Shown here one piece after another: positions 10,249-22,655 of a stretch of 64,000 nt of DNA. The stretch is from Deroplatys truncata (Eukaryota > Arthropoda > Insecta > Mantodea > Mantidae), in NCBI GenBank assembly GCA_030765065.1, contig CM060987.1, forward strand, positions 75,216,557 through 75,280,556. The letters run 5' to 3'. The notes beneath the pieces are model-generated. The model made no database searches and had not been told where the DNA came from. It was given only the letters and a program-made list of their open reading frames with translations. Numbering within the stretch: position 1 is the first letter of the stretch; each line of letters begins with the position of its first letter. A program made the position numbers and the translations under genes.

Positions 10249-13150
10249 TTGTCCCAAGAAGTAAAACTATCCAGTGGTAAAATATTCCCCCATTTGGATC
10301 TCTGGAAGGGGACTGCTATTGAGTTTTCATACAGAATAGAAGACCTAATATCAACATCTTACAATGGAATGTTGGAGGACTTTTCCAAGCCAAAAGAACA
10401 GAACTCATTAAAAATTTTGAAACATAGACATGTTATTCATACAAGAAGCAAATTTAAGAGCTGATCAATTTCAATATTTCATATTCTTTGGATTCAAATT
10501 AAATTTATTAGCTAAAGGGAGACACATAAGCAGTGAAATTAAATCTTTACAAAAGATAATATAAAAATTGAAAGTAAATCTTTATTTCAAATTGTAAAAG
10601 AAATGGATCGTGAAGATAAAATTAAATCAATCTAGTTAGACGTATGGGAATATGAAACACATTTAAAAATGTTCATTGCTTATAACCCTCCAAAAAGTAC
10701 ACCTGATCTTTCATTAATAAGTGTACATCTAAAACAGTTATAACTGGAGATTTTATTGGACATTAAAAAATATGGGGTTATACAGATTACATCCTACAGG
10801 CAGAGTTATAGAAGATTTTTTGAATGCTTCACCCTTTGATTACAATAAAGAATATCCCCCAACTTTTATTCATTATTCATGTACAGACTGTAATCCAGAT
10901 ATGATGGCTTAGACAGATATTGTGCATAACATTCAACAAAAATCTAATGTGTTACATTCACATAACTTTTTCTAACCTCTGTCATTTATTAGTGGGTATA
11001 CAAACTGTTCTTACGAAAGTTAAATTTTTTATCTTCTTCATTTTAATCGAAATAAACCTCTGCAGAAATAGCTACATTACACATTTTGTTATAGTACAAA
11101 AGGAATAGCGATGGCCACATGCTTAAGAATTGGACACTATATGCTGGCCTGAAAATTCCATACTCTTTCCATGCACTTGCGAGAAACAACTGAAAATCGA
11201 CGGGACTTGAAAAGAATGACAAGGTATTGATTAAATTGAACCATTAATAATGCATATCTCGGAAATGGCCGATACCACAAAAAAAGTTATTTGAAATAAA
11301 TTTTGTTTTAAAGAGATCTACACATTTTGTGTAGTATGTTTTTGTCTATTACTTAATATTTACCAGTTATATGACATTATATAAAATTCTTTATGAATGA
11401 AAGGGACTTCACAGGCTATTCCCAGTAAATTCTAGATATACATTTTATTTCTCAGTAAATATCTTTAATATATGCCATTTTAATCAAAATCTTTAGCCAG
11501 TTTTTAGAAAATAAAAAGTTTCAGAAAATATTCCATGTAAAGGGTAGTTTGGGGTGGGGGGATTTTCTTGAAAATCTTCGTGTTGCATCTTTGGAAGGTG
11601 CTGGATGTAAATACCACACTGGTATTTATCCGACTTTTTGTTTTTGAATTATGCTATTCACACACACTCCCACATACATGCATGCACCCACCCCACACAC
11701 CCCCGCACACATGCACACAACCCCCCACACACATGCACATGCGCACACACAGTTCAAAATGATTCTTTGGATTCAGGAGGACTCAAAACATGCATTTCTG
11801 GTGAAATGTGAATATCAAATTTTTGGCTGGAATGCAGTACTTTTCTACCTACTATGTGTGTGGTAGAGAAAGTGAAAAAATTATAGAAGATTCAGGTTCT
11901 GGTCAAAGAGCAGTAATTGCCAGTATTCAACTAGAAAACTCAAACAACAACTTTCATTGCTTCAGATTAATCTGGAAATTCAAAAATGCAAACTGAAATG
12001 GTTACTGATAGATCTAAATTAAAAAATAAGTTTATTGAATCCTCATATCATCCCAAACAAGTTGACCATCTGAACAGAAGATTTACAGTGAAATTATTGA
12101 AACAGCTAAAAGGTATATACCATGTGGAAAATTTAAAATACTTTTCAACCTCTCATTTGGAAGAAGTAAAAAAGGAAAGAGATGCAGCTAGGAACTTAAC
12201 AGACAGAAAGTATGTCTGAAGTTCAAAATTGGCATAAAAAGTGTGCCCTTCTTAAAAAAAAGCAATTATCTCAGGAAAGAAGAATTCTGTTGAAGAATTT
12301 ATACAAAAAATGAATTTCTGAGCAGATGCCAAAAAGTTTATAGATTTCTTAATAATATTAAAATTAACAAAAACAAAATTAAAACCCATGTCATACACAA
12401 TAATGAAATTCTTAAACAGGATTCGGATGTATCAGAAGCTTTTAATAAATATTATGCAAATTCCCATCAAAAACAAGAACTGAAAGGAAATGTTACAAGA
12501 AATTTAAAAAAGAAGTAAAACAATATAAAATATGTAACAATGCTCAAAACCCAATTTTTTCTCAGAACTTCAACATGAAAGAATGAAATATTGCATTAAA
12601 TAATTTACAGAACAATAAGTCTTCTGATCCAGATCATATACAACTTGAATTTATTAAACATTTTGAAAAAAATGCTAAACAACTGCTGAAACTGTACAAT
12701 TTATCATGGAAAACTACAGTTCCTGCTGAATGGAAGGAGGCAGCAGTTATTATTATACCTATTCTTAAATTGGATAAATCTGCTTCTGAAATTAAAACCA
12801 ATAGGCCTATATCACTTACGGATATAATTACAAAAGCTATGGAAAAACTGGTATCAAAAAGACTAAGGTTTTTAGAATGCTTGATCTGTCCATGTCAGGC
12901 TGGATTTAGAGAATTTCATTCAACCAATGAAGAAATTATCCTTGTGAGTTCAAAAAATTAAAGATTCTTTCATTAAGAAAGACAATATTTTTACAGTTTT
13001 CATTAATTTTTGAAATGCTTATGTTTCCATCAGTAGAACAAGATTATTTAAAAAAATTATATGATTCAGGAATAAAAGGGCATACGTTTTCATGGCTGTC
13101 TCATTTTTTAACTCAGCACTTTATTACTATACTCTTCCCGAAATAAGAAA
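10249..13150 (+). mobile_element. Jockey-like LINE relic, split by a nested A-repeat
   Basis: The left half (10249-10937) resembles a LINE endonuclease start (degraded ISTSYNGMLEDFSKPKEQ) and TYNPP-like text. The right half resumes at 11881 with IIEDSGSGQRAVIASIQL and reaches a reverse-transcriptase start at about 12770-13100 (RPISLTDIITKAMEKLVSKR, CPCQAGFREFHSTN, YLKKLYDSGIKGH). Many stops and frameshifts are present and the 3' part is missing. The text reads across 10937/11881 without loss, showing that the A-repeat inserted into the LINE. Confidence 0.75.
10938..11880 (+). mobile_element. A-repeat nested in LINE, with CA-rich microsatellite
   Basis: It starts AAAAATCTAATGTGTTACAT and ends TGGTAGAGAAAGTGAAAAAA. 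It lies in an A-run of the LINE, so host sequence is recognisable on both sides. The internal simple-repeat position holds an expanded CACAC/CCCCACACA tract at about 11660-11750. Confidence 0.85.
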
Positions 13151-15212
13151 CATACTTGAGTTAAACAAAGGTGAGAGGTAGCACCAAGCTTGTGGCCATA
13201 GTGAATGCTCTCATTGGCCCTTAATTACAACGTTTTCACCTGAGAGTGGTAAATAGATTTTGTGTTTTCTTTATGCTATTAGTTTTAAAATGCGCTAATG
13301 GGGTACGTTTAATGATTTTGTTGCAATATGCTACATTTTCACTGTGACGTAAGCACGGTGACGACGCCATCAGAATCTTCACTATACATCACATAAAGGA
13401 TGGGGAACGTAGCACAGGATGGCCTTGAGAGTGTTATAGGTTGCGGTAGCGAGGGTGGTTGAAAGGGTACCTTATACTTCTGTTCTCAATTTTTCTAATC
13501 TTTATTTTTCTAATTTAACCTAAACTACATTTCAGAACTAAAGAATTAAACAGCCTGTGGATTTATGTGTGGCAGAGGAGGTCTGGCAGTCCATCTTCGT
13601 TGGGCCTAGCACCTGCGTCAAGATAGCAAATTAACACTATATAATTTTGAGAAATAGGCCAGCAAAGATTGCTACTAGGCTTGTGGTTGGTTGAGCATGA
13701 GCTGTCAAAAATCTGAAGTTTAATTGCCTGACAAAATGCTGATTAGTGCTTAGCTCGTAACTGAAGTAAGTGTATGTCAGCAGAATTTATGTAACTCACC
13801 CATGTATCGGACATGAAGTGATATTTAACCCTTAATCGCGTGTTACCTAATCGCTGCTTGCTTCAACATCCGGAAAATGATACGCAAGAAAGCTAAAGAC
13901 AATTTCCTGGAGTTACTTAAAGTTTGTCCTGAATGTCTCAAACTTTATAAAATCATATTTATCACAATCTGTTAAAATAAAATTATAACTGTCACAACCT
14001 CCGCCATACCAGGAGAACCCAGCTGTCCATAGTTGTGATAAAATCTTCTAAGAAAGAAAAAAAAAATACAAAATTAAGGGTGCCTAACCTGGGAGGAGAA
14101 AAAAACAAATAAAAATACAAAATTATATTGACATAACGTATAATGGGCCGGAAATAACAGATAACCGAGGGTAGAGTAAGAACAGTGTTGGGAGTGGGGA
14201 CAGAAATAGCTATCATGCTGATGAAAGGAAAAGGAGAAAAAGAAAGGAAGAACACAAGTGAACACAGTAGCACTCGCCATGATATAAAGTAAGAACAGTC
14301 AAGTCTGTGTTACAACAAGTGGATATGCTGCAGTATTGGACTATGGTTGGGATCACTATACACATATATACACTGCACTGCTTTTATTTCTTTAATACCA
14401 TCATTACACATAATAAACAACAATGAGCCTGGTGCTTTAGGTGCTTTCATGAATTTATGGCATATTTTGTCACTTTTGTTCCATTTTGCTGACTATCAGA
14501 AGCTTCATCACATGCATCTCACCCATGGCATCATGAGAATGTTGGTTGTTGTCTTTCTGCTTCCAACATTTGAAATTCCAATGTATACAATACGATTGAG
14601 GGCCATAAGCCTCAAGGTATAGCTGAGGGATTTGAGGGCCTTCAGCCTTAAAGTGTAGCCAAGGGATGTATTTTAGAAGGAGAGGATTGGAGCAGTTAGC
14701 AACTGCTACTGCGAAGCGACGACAGGGTGTAGCCAAGGGATCTGTGCATCTAAAACTTGAATAAATGACATTGGCAGCACTTCCTTCAAAATGTTGGCAA
14801 AAACCACCAGAAACCACTATATAAGTTCGGTTGCATAAAAGGGAGGGTGGTTGGGCTCAATATTGCTGCCACAGCAACATCTAACACACCAAAAAGTTCC
14901 TCATAACACAAGGATTACTCTGGATATAAAAAAAACCCCTAATTTCATAAGTAAAACACTTCAATTTAGCCCATAATCCAATACTGCAGCAGAACTCAGC
15001 AAGCACATGAAAGTCCTGAGGAGCACACCTAAACTTACTGGCAACACCCTGTATGAACGAGGGTGAGACTAAGTTTGTTGTTTCTGCTATAGTTACTGCA
15101 CATCAATGGCTTGCTCACAAAAGCAATAACATAAGTCCGTCATGGAGGCACTGTGTACAACATGAGATAAATCTTGAGGTAAAGTTTCTGGGGGACACTT
15201 CATTCATAACGG
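13151..15212. other. MCCC1 intron 1, no assignable feature
   Basis: No gene or element was recognised. A 20-bp inverted repeat with one mismatch (14327-14346 and 14971-14990, GCTGCAGTATTGGA core) could mark an old element of about 0.66 kb. 13990-14280 is purine-rich and gives spurious open frames. Confidence 0.4.
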
Positions 15213-15360
15213 TGAGTAAAATGCATTTCCGGTGAAATCTTGGTATCAAATTTTTGTGTGAAATACAATAAGTAAATAATTAAATAAATAAATAATTAAT
15301 TAGTGAGTGAATGAATGAGTGATTGAATGCATGAATGACTGAATGAATAATTTTATTGTC
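15213..15360 (+). repeat. A-repeat end fragment plus AAAT/GAAT simple repeat
   Basis: 15220-15275 has the ATTTCCGGTGAAATCTTGGT...TTTTTGTGTGAAATACAAT end of the A-repeat. It is followed by AAATAAATAAAT and GAATGAATGAGT tracts to about 15350. Confidence 0.6.
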
Positions 15361-15396
15361 TCTGAGCTGTACAGCAATTGGCAATGTCAAGAAATA

Positions 15397-16828
15397 CGCT
15401 GCCATTTGTAAAAATTGCAACACCAAGCAACTTTGTGGAAGTGTAGAAGAGTATGCAAGCAATAAGTGATTCGGTTTGCAGAGAGATGGGGTACACATAG
15501 ACCGAACAGAGCCCTCTTGTGTCGGTCCTACAAGGTCAGTGTTGCACCCAGTGTAGTCAGTGCAAAGCTGTCCAAGAAGGTGGAAACAATAAAGTGAGTG
15601 CCAGTATGCCTTGTTGACATCAAAGGGAGCCATATCGGCATCTGAGTGAGTTCGAACGGGACAGAATGATTGATCTCCGGAAAGCGGGTTTGTCATACCG
15701 TGACATTTCGGCTCGTACAAGGTATGCTGCTACGCCAGTGATTTGTATGTGGAAGCAGTGGATAGATGAAGGTCTACGCAGTGAAGAGCAGGTGCTGACC
15801 CATGGAACATGACCACAGCACGGGATGACCATCATCTTGTCCGCATGGCCATAACTGACCATACAGCTTCATCCACAGTGTTGGCTTGACGCTGGAGCAC
15901 TGCAACAGGTGTGAACTTGTCTGCATTAACAGTTCGTCGCTGCCTGCTGCAGGCTGGACTGGTTGCATGCATGCCATTACGTCGGCTTCCATTGTCCAGA
16001 AACCACAAGCTACTCCAACTACAATGGACATGTGAACACCATTACTGGGGTGCTGAGTGGCAAAATGTAGTCTTTTTGGACGAGTCCCGCTTCAACGTGT
16101 CCTACAGTGATGGTGGTGAGCGCAACCGTGGTGAGCGCAACCTGGAAGGCTGCATTGTTGAGCGGCATAGCATACAAACACAAGGTGTGATGGTTTGGGG
16201 CACCTTGTTACAACAACTGATGTCGCCTCCTATGAATTGAGGGCACTTTGAACAGCAACCAGTACCTAACGGTGGTTGTAGAGCCTGAGGTACTCCCCCT
16301 GTTTCAGGCATCTCCACAGGTCACATTTCAACAGGACAATACCCGACCACATATTGTGAGGAATGTACAAGCCTTCACCGAAGAGCAATGGGTACCATTG
16401 CTTCCCTGGCCTGCATGTTCGCCTGACATGTCGCCCATCGAACATGTCTGGGATATGGTTGGTCGACATCTGGTGCATCACGGTCCTCCAGTAACCAGTG
16501 GCACGGATTTGTGGGCTTGAATACAAACTGCGTGGGGGGAAATCCCTCATGAACTTATTCAGAACCTTTTTGATTCAATGCCACGGTGTATAGCAGCTCT
16601 AATTGCAGCGCATGCCATTATGTCGGCTTCCGTTGTCCAGAAACCACAAGCTACTCCAACTACAATAGGCATGCGAACACCATTAACCTTTTGTATTAGG
16701 GCTCAAAGGTCATGTATAGATTTGAAAAGTTTATCATTTGTTACTTGTTATGTACCTAACCTGTGGTATTAAATTCATTGAATTCATGCATTTCCTTCTT
16801 GGTGTTGCAATTTTCACAAACGACAGTG
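15397..16828 (+). mobile_element. Tc1-like element, frameshifted, DD34E residues kept
   Basis: 1,432 bp between TA duplications (15395-15396, 16829-16830), with terminal inverted repeats ending in AAAATTGCAACACCAAG. The transposase starts with a helix-turn-helix at about 15640-15780 (ERDRMIDLRKAGLSYRDISA). The first catalytic Asp is in VVFLDESRFN (15911-16240 frame), the second in VTFQQDNTRPH, and the Glu in SPDMSPIEHVWD (16248-16520 frame). A stop and frame shifts separate the pieces, so no full protein is made. Near the end it carries a 76-bp copy of its own middle (see separate entry). Confidence 0.92.
15969..16685 (+). repeat. 76-bp internal duplication inside the Tc1 element
   Basis: 15969-16044 recurs in direct orientation at 16610-16685 with about 7 mismatches (shared core CCAGAAACCACAAGCTACTC). 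The first copy is part of the transposase frame; the second lies after the catalytic domain. Confidence 0.9.
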
Positions 16829-17315
16829 TATATCACATAATGTTACATATCCAATTTTTGCTATTATAGCAAAAATGTATTTACAAGTAAGAGTATTACT
16901 AGGTATTATAAGTGTATACATACTTATATAAAATGACATTAGTTAAATTGTAACTTAAAATAAGAGAACAAAATGACATAAAATAATAGTAAGTTTATAT
17001 AGCACATTTTGGAATTATAGAACATAAATACAATTACCTATTACATTTCAAAATACTTCTGTACTGAGTAATAAGGTGTTTTTAATTCTACAGAAAAATC
17101 TCTTTAGAAATGTTTTTGGCCGTAGAAATCCATGCTGAGCTGTGTAATAGATGATAATAATATAACATTTGTCCCTAAGTATTCTAACTTACATACTTCC
17201 CAAGAACAAAGTACTTGCAAATTGCCATCAAGAATGCTATCTCTGATGCAAGATACCTTGGTTGATCTACCTGGGAAAATCCCAAGTCAGTTGGAGAATT
17301 CAATGTCTTACCGGC
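16829..17315. other. MCCC1 intron 1, no feature seen
   Basis: AT-rich unique sequence. Confidence 0.45.
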
Positions 17316-17317
17316 AT

Positions 17318-17475
17318 GTTGTCATAATAGCTCAGGGTTAGAGCAACCATACAGAAAGCGAGAGAATCTTGTTCAAATCCCAGCTATGATGTGCAGTTTT
17401 CCAGCTGGCTCTATTTCACATGCCTGAGTAAGTTTGTAACACTGGCATTCCTTTCCTAATGTCAGCAGTTGCATT
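17318..17475 (+). repeat. tRNA-derived SINE (second family)
   Basis: It has a tRNA-like head with TAGCTCAGGGTTAGAGC (A-box type) and TTGTTCAAATCCC (B-box type). The B-box region (CAAATCCCAGCTATG) resembles the inverted SINE pair at 43740-44060. 17476-17734 shows nothing recognisable. Confidence 0.65.
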
Positions 17476-17734
17476 GTTTTATGCAGTAATAAAATAGTAG
17501 CAATTTAGCACAATAAAACGTACATTAAATGGTCAGCTGCAGAAAACTATTGGTTTACGACTGGGGAATCTATCATTTTAGTATTTTATATTTGATATTT
17601 ATTGTGTTGAGCTGAATACACTACACAGGTGTGATTGGCATTCAGCCCAGGCTAATTTGCCTCTCCCACTCATGAGAAATTGTAAGAATGAAGGTGTAAA
17701 TGTTATGTCTAATTATTAACTATATTATGACCTA

Positions 17735-18250
17735 ATTGTTTCTTTTCACTGTCCATAACCATTTGCTTCTCAGTTTATTCATAAACACTTTAACCTTCTC
17801 ATAGTCCATCATAAATATTTCCTTCACTGCAATGTTTGGGTCAACTTTGTCCATTTGTCACTTATCTGTTCCTCCCTCCACTTGTTAGTGCCCCTACATT
17901 TAAACACTATATGTACTAGATTCTCCTGCTGTTCACATAAAGGGCATTAATTTTGTGTTATTGCCATCCTCATTTCTTTTAACCTCCACACCCCTGATCT
18001 TACCCATGCTATGCTTTCTCTTGCTTCCTTACCTGTTTTTCTACACATTCCTCCCTTCCCTACGTTGAACTTTAATATTTTACAATCTATTAAAGAAGAC
18101 TTTTCTGATAGTTCTCTAAACATTTTTTGTATTTCCATATCCTCTAGTCTCTTTCTTACTTCTCTTCAAAAATTTAACTCATTCTCCCTTTTCCACCAAA
18201 TCTCTCCTAAACCGTTCATTTTAGTTTTAACTCAACACTTTTTTCATTAA
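17735..18250 (-). mobile_element. LINE 3' fragment, related to the LINE at 25847
   Basis: On the minus strand it reads EIQKMFRELSEKSSLIDC and EARESIAWVRSGVWRL, close to EIQNMFIEIAEKSSL and EERESIAWVRTGA of the LINE at 25847-28717, followed by a degraded tail with a KWLWTV motif. It is a truncated copy of the C-terminal domain only. Confidence 0.75.
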
Positions 18251-18445
18251 TATGATGGCTTTATTGTTTTCTACTTCCCTAATGGGCAAAAACAGTTCTG
18301 ACCTAAAAAGACTATACTTATTTCATTGAAAATGCAACAAAAGCCTTTTCAGCAATAATGCATAACAGACTCAATAATAATTACAAACTAGCATAGTTGT
18401 GTAAATGTATTCAAGGGAGAAAGTACTTAAAAACTGATAATAGGG

Positions 18446-19499
18446 TGCGGCGGTAAACTTCAAATGTCATATTTAATTTGTTGAGCCCCACGTTTGGGAG
18501 CCAATTTGGGACGGTATTACTTATAGTATTTGTGTTTACTCCACGTGGTGAAGCTATTTTGTGACGTGATTCTTTGTTAGGTTTGTTAGCTCCATCTGGT
18601 GTTAGCAATTTGCGTCAGTATTAGTGTTTGTTTTAAAGAATTCTACTGTTATTTTATTTAATTTTTGGTTCACTGTCCTCCGGCTAGCTATGATCTTTAT
18701 GGTCGAGCACTTCTCTTTATACAGGTTGTGTAAACGGAAAGGAGTCTTTTATCCAAAGATAACACTGATGAAAGAATTTGTTTTACACTTTTATTGTCGA
18801 ACACATTCACTATCACATTTACATATTGATCTTGACACTCGCCAAACTGAAACTGTTATAATAACTTCATTACTGATCATTCTTAATTCGCGTACTTCAG
18901 CTTTTTGTATAATTAACTTTACAACACTTTAGATTTTTCATAACTCTGCTACGCGTAACTTGCAAATCGATAGCCGACGTGTACTGTACAAATATTTCTG
19001 CTGGACTGAAGGCGACGTGTAACGTACAAATGTTTTCGACGAACTGATGGACTGAAGGCGACGTGTAATGTACAAATATTTTTAATGAACTGACGGGGTC
19101 TACTTCTAATCTAGCCCTTTTTATACTCCTACACCCCGATATGCCTAAAGATTATAACTGAGTTGCTATTGGCTAATAAAACGCGCCAACATTAGCGTCT
19201 ATTTTTATATCCAATGAAAATTATGAATACATATGCTCTAGGGAAAATGTTCCAGCAAATTCTAAAGAAAAACGCGCCAACATTACGTAACTTCCTCGTC
19301 TCTAATAATGATAAACAGCTCACCCCCTCGCTGCATTATTGCACGCTATTATTGTCAGTTTCAGTAAGGCAGTATAAACTTACTTCTCAACAATAATTAC
19401 AATAAACAAACATCTTAAATCAATGTCACATAAAAATGCATATTCATACTATAATCATTCATTACATTTAAATAATTTATGATACTAATTACTGCATCA
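18446..19499 (-). mobile_element. Solo LTR, minus strand (family of the 37553 element)
   Basis: 1,054 bp that aligns in reverse complement with the 1,050-bp LTRs at 37557 and 40745 (shared GTTAGCTCCATCTGGTGTTA, CTCCGGCTAGCTATG, GCGCCAACATTACGTAAC). It begins TG, ends CA and is flanked by the 4-bp direct repeat AGGG (18442-18445, 19500-19503). No internal region remains, so it arose by LTR-LTR recombination. It is clearly more diverged than the pair at 37-42 kb. Confidence 0.92.
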
Positions 19500-19834
19500 A
19501 GGGTTTGTTATAAAATCAAGTAGCTGAAGAGTGCAAATTTAAAGAAATAATGTTTACAGTTTATACTCCATTAAGAGAATAGTGAAATTTAGTAATTTAA
19601 TATATGAGATAGGGATATTTGATATTTCTATCGTTCTGTCAAAATGTGTGTTTAAATGGTAAATGAATAAGTGATTCTGCTTACTTCAATGCTTATGATT
19701 ATTAATAATGCCAATATTAGTGCCTGTTTAGAATTTGTATTGTCTATTTTTTTATTTTAAGTTTTTTAGTGCCTATTGCACCAAACTATGTATAACCATT
19801 CTTACTGAGATGTATTTTTTTATTTTTATTTCAG

Positions 19835-20024
19835 ATACTTTAGGAATGTTCAAAGAAAACACTGGCACAATGCTTCAACACTGCAGACTACAAGGATTAA
19901 CAAGGTTTTGATTGCTAACAGAGGGGAAATAGCATGCCGTGTGATGCAGACAGCGAAGAAGCTGGGAATTCAAACTGTTGCAGTTTATAGTGATGCTGAT
20001 GTTAATTCAATGCATGTAGCAATG
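19835..20024 (+). CDS. MCCC1: MCCC1 coding exon 2 (start of biotin carboxylase N-domain)
   Basis: Exon 2 (190 nt) follows a TTTATTTCAG acceptor and ends ATG|GTAAAG. It encodes residues 21-84. After a variable linker, the biotin-carboxylase opening motif [14 protein letters not shown] sits at residues 44-57, followed by [20 protein letters not shown]. That pattern fits the methylcrotonyl-CoA carboxylase alpha subunit better than the propionyl- or pyruvate carboxylases. The enzyme carboxylates its biotin with ATP and bicarbonate in the mitochondrial matrix, for leucine breakdown. No frameshift or stop is seen. Confidence 0.96.
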
Positions 20025-20484
20025 GTAAAGTAACAGTAATATATTTTGTTAAAAGAAGATGAAAATAAGAGGCTGTGCACCAGTAAAAATGTTTATTATG
20101 AATTCTTACCAGAGAATATAATTTATTTAAATGCAAAATTTGCAACTGTTTTGTCCATAAAAGGTTTTCAATCACTGAGAGAATAATGTTTTAATGAAAT
20201 GATTTTGCCATGACCCTACACTAATTGAAAAGATTCACTAGGTTTTTCATACTTGTGGCCATGGCAAACAGGGGACATAGCTAATAACATCAGTAAGCAT
20301 GCAAAACTAAGGATTACAACTTATAATTAAGGAAAATCTAAAAGGAAGTTATTTCAATTTTGACAAGTTAAAATTTTAATAACCAAAAGATCTGTTACCT
20401 AAAAATCACAATCCTTTACAAAACGATCATCAAACCAACTGCCTTCTCACCACGAGGAAGATGCGACGAGCTTCTACTCTTTTA

Positions 20485-20757
20485 ACTCCACAATGGTTCA
20501 CTAGCTAAAGAGGAGCCTCTAGTTCCAAAAGTCATGGGTTCAAACCCGGACATAAAAATACTTAGCAGGGCTTCCTTCGGAAAGGAAGTAAGGCAGGGTC
20601 CCGTGTCATAGATTTATGGCACATAAAAGAACCTCAAGCCTGATAAAGTGGCCTCTGAGCAAAATTTCTGGTCTTTCTCGTCCAATATAGAATGGGATGC
20701 TAAGAACCATAGTAGTTAAAGAGCATCCTAAATAAAACTCAATTTCTTCTTCTTTTA
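20485..20757 (+). repeat. tRNA-derived SINE (same family as 8302)
   Basis: The B-box is CATGGGTTCAAACCCGG. The body has GGGCTTCCTTCGGAAAGGAA, TCCCGTGTCATAGATTTATG and ATATAGAATGGGATGCTAAG, with the tail CTAAATAAAACTCAATTTCT. The A-box part is less clear than at 8302. Confidence 0.75.
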
Positions 20758-21029
20758 GCTAAAGAGGTCGAATCATGCCATACAAGTTGTTTTTTTACAT
20801 CACTTACCCCCTGTACTTCCTGTCAATGCGTTGCTAAGATAGTTCTAGAAACTACTGGAAAGATTCAAATCCCACCTGAGATGAGTAAACCCTTCCAGTC
20901 CAGGACTACCAACCTATTCTGGGAGGATTGCCCTAAGTCAGACCTACCAAACTCCGTGTACTCGACACAATATCATGAGTAGGAAAAGAGTTTCATATAA
21001 TAAATATTATAGCAGTCTTGATAAGAGTG

Positions 21030-21590
21030 CTACTTCTTCTTTCTTCTTTGATATCAAGGATTGCATATTTGTCCGATTTCGCATCAAAGGCTATCAAAAT
21101 TGATCTCTCCATTTTGTCCTTGGCCATCCAATATTTCGTCTACCTGTTCTATCAAGGGACATCCTTCCAACATTTTTGTTCCAGTTTTCTTTATTTGTAT
21201 AACATCTACCATTGTTCAATTTATGCCTAATTCCTTCCTTATGTTTGCACTTGCTACTTTATCTCATAGCGTTATTCCTATCAATGATCTCAGAAATTTC
21301 ATTTCTGAAGTCTCTGTTCTCCTCTTGTCCTTCTTTCTTAATATCCATGTCTCACTTCCATATATTAATATTGGTTTTGCTATTACATTATGTAGTCTCA
21401 AATTGATTTTCCAAGATGTCTTTTCATAGCTCCATTTACTGAATTATATTTAATAATATTCATTTCAAGTCCTTTGTTCATCTTATAACCTGATATTTCA
21501 CATCGTAGGAATTTAAAAGAATTCACCTGTTCTATTATCTGATTGTTTGCCACTGTTAAAATCCTCAGCAATGTACAGAACTCCCATTCT
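21030..21590 (-). mobile_element. LINE reverse-transcriptase C-terminal relic
   Basis: The minus strand reads a degraded VNSFKFLRCEISGYKMNKGL, the typical VxxFKYLG region after the RT domain, then KYNSVNGAMKRHLGK. Stops and shifts are frequent. The subfamily is unknown. 20758-21029 and 21591-21774 show nothing else. Confidence 0.6.
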
Positions 21591-21774
21591 TTTATTGGGA
21601 TTTGCTAAATGTTTGTCATGACTGTAAATTGCACTGTCATCACTAGATTGCATATTTCAGATCTAGCAGCAGGAGCAGCTGTAAGAGGGAAATGGGAAGT
21701 TTAATTGATTGCAATATTTTAAAACCTGATGAGACTAAAGGCTGGACTAAAATAATTTTTGTATCTCTTATTGC

Positions 21775-21910
21775 TTTCTCTTTTTTACTTATTTTCAATA
21801 AGTAGAGGAAGGATTGTATTCCACCCAAAAATCACCGGGAATGCATGTTTTGGGACTCCCTGAATAAAAATAAAAATCAGTTTTAGAAAAAAGTGTGTGC
21901 ACATGCATTT

Positions 21911-21950
<40 letters not shown>

Positions 21951-22135
21951 CAGAGACACAGAGAGACAGACACGGAGACGGAGACAGAGAGACAGACACG
22001 GAGACGGAGACGGCGGGGGAGGGAGAGGGAGAGAGAGAGACTAAAAATGAAAAGTCGGATAAATGCCAAACTTGGTATTTAAGTTCAGTATCTTTCAAAG
22101 ATGTGATACAAAGATTTTCTAAAAAATCCCCCCAC
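21775..22135 (-). mobile_element. Truncated A-repeat with GA microsatellite expansion
   Basis: It has the ACTTATTTTCAATAAGTAGA end, CACCGGGAATGCATGTTTTG, then a (GA)n/(GACAGA)n/(CGGAGA)n tract at 21914-22040 exactly where other copies hold a short CA/GACA tract, then AAAAGTCGGATAAATGCCAA. It is cut off at CCCCCCACCCCAATACTGG, next to a Penelope fragment. Confidence 0.8.
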
Positions 22136-22610
22136 CCCAATACTGGCATCTACCTAATAAATTGTGAAAATTGTGACTTGGTATATGTTGGTAAAACAAA
22201 AAGAAATATCGAAACCAGAAGGAAAGAACACTTCAGATGCATATCCAACAAACAGACAGACAAATCTGCCGTAGCAAACCAGTTTTAGACCACAAACCAC
22301 AACATCAACCCCAAAGGCAGATTCCTGAAATGCACCAACAATCCAACAGAACTTAAAGTTTGGGAAAACATACACATAATCAAACACATGAAAACGATAA
22401 TGAACTTTGAAAGCCTGCCACTCAACAATCTAAGCGTCTTCATCATGGACACACCAGATGATACCACCTCCATGTCACCTGCATCTATGGACCTGAATTC
22501 CCATCATGCTCAGTTGAAAAAAAAAGCTGAAGATGAAAACAAGTGGCGCTTTTGAAACATGTTTGATTAATTTAAGTAAATGAAGTTTTAGTGTATCCAC
22601 CAACTCAAGA
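22136..22610 (+). mobile_element. Penelope-like element, GIY-YIG endonuclease fragment
   Basis: It encodes TGIYLINCENCDLVYVGKTK followed by RNIETRRKEHF, a GIY-YIG nuclease with the Cys-x2-Cys pair between the two Y motifs, as in Penelope-like elements. Downstream frames include LPLNNLSVFIMDTPDD. The tail AACAAGTGGCGCTTTTGAAA resembles Penelope 3' ends. The reverse transcriptase is absent (5' truncated), and a stop after VANQF breaks the frame. Confidence 0.8.
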
Positions 22611-22655
22611 GTTAATTAAATTAAAGCAGAAATGAATTCAGTCTTTTGCAATGTA

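Noticed and set aside
18624-18932. 102-codon plus-strand frame
   Set aside because: It lies within the solo LTR, is absent from the other two LTR copies, and has no homology.
21785-22149. Arg-Glu-rich plus-strand and Ser-rich minus-strand open frames
   Set aside because: They come from the GA microsatellite inside an A-repeat.
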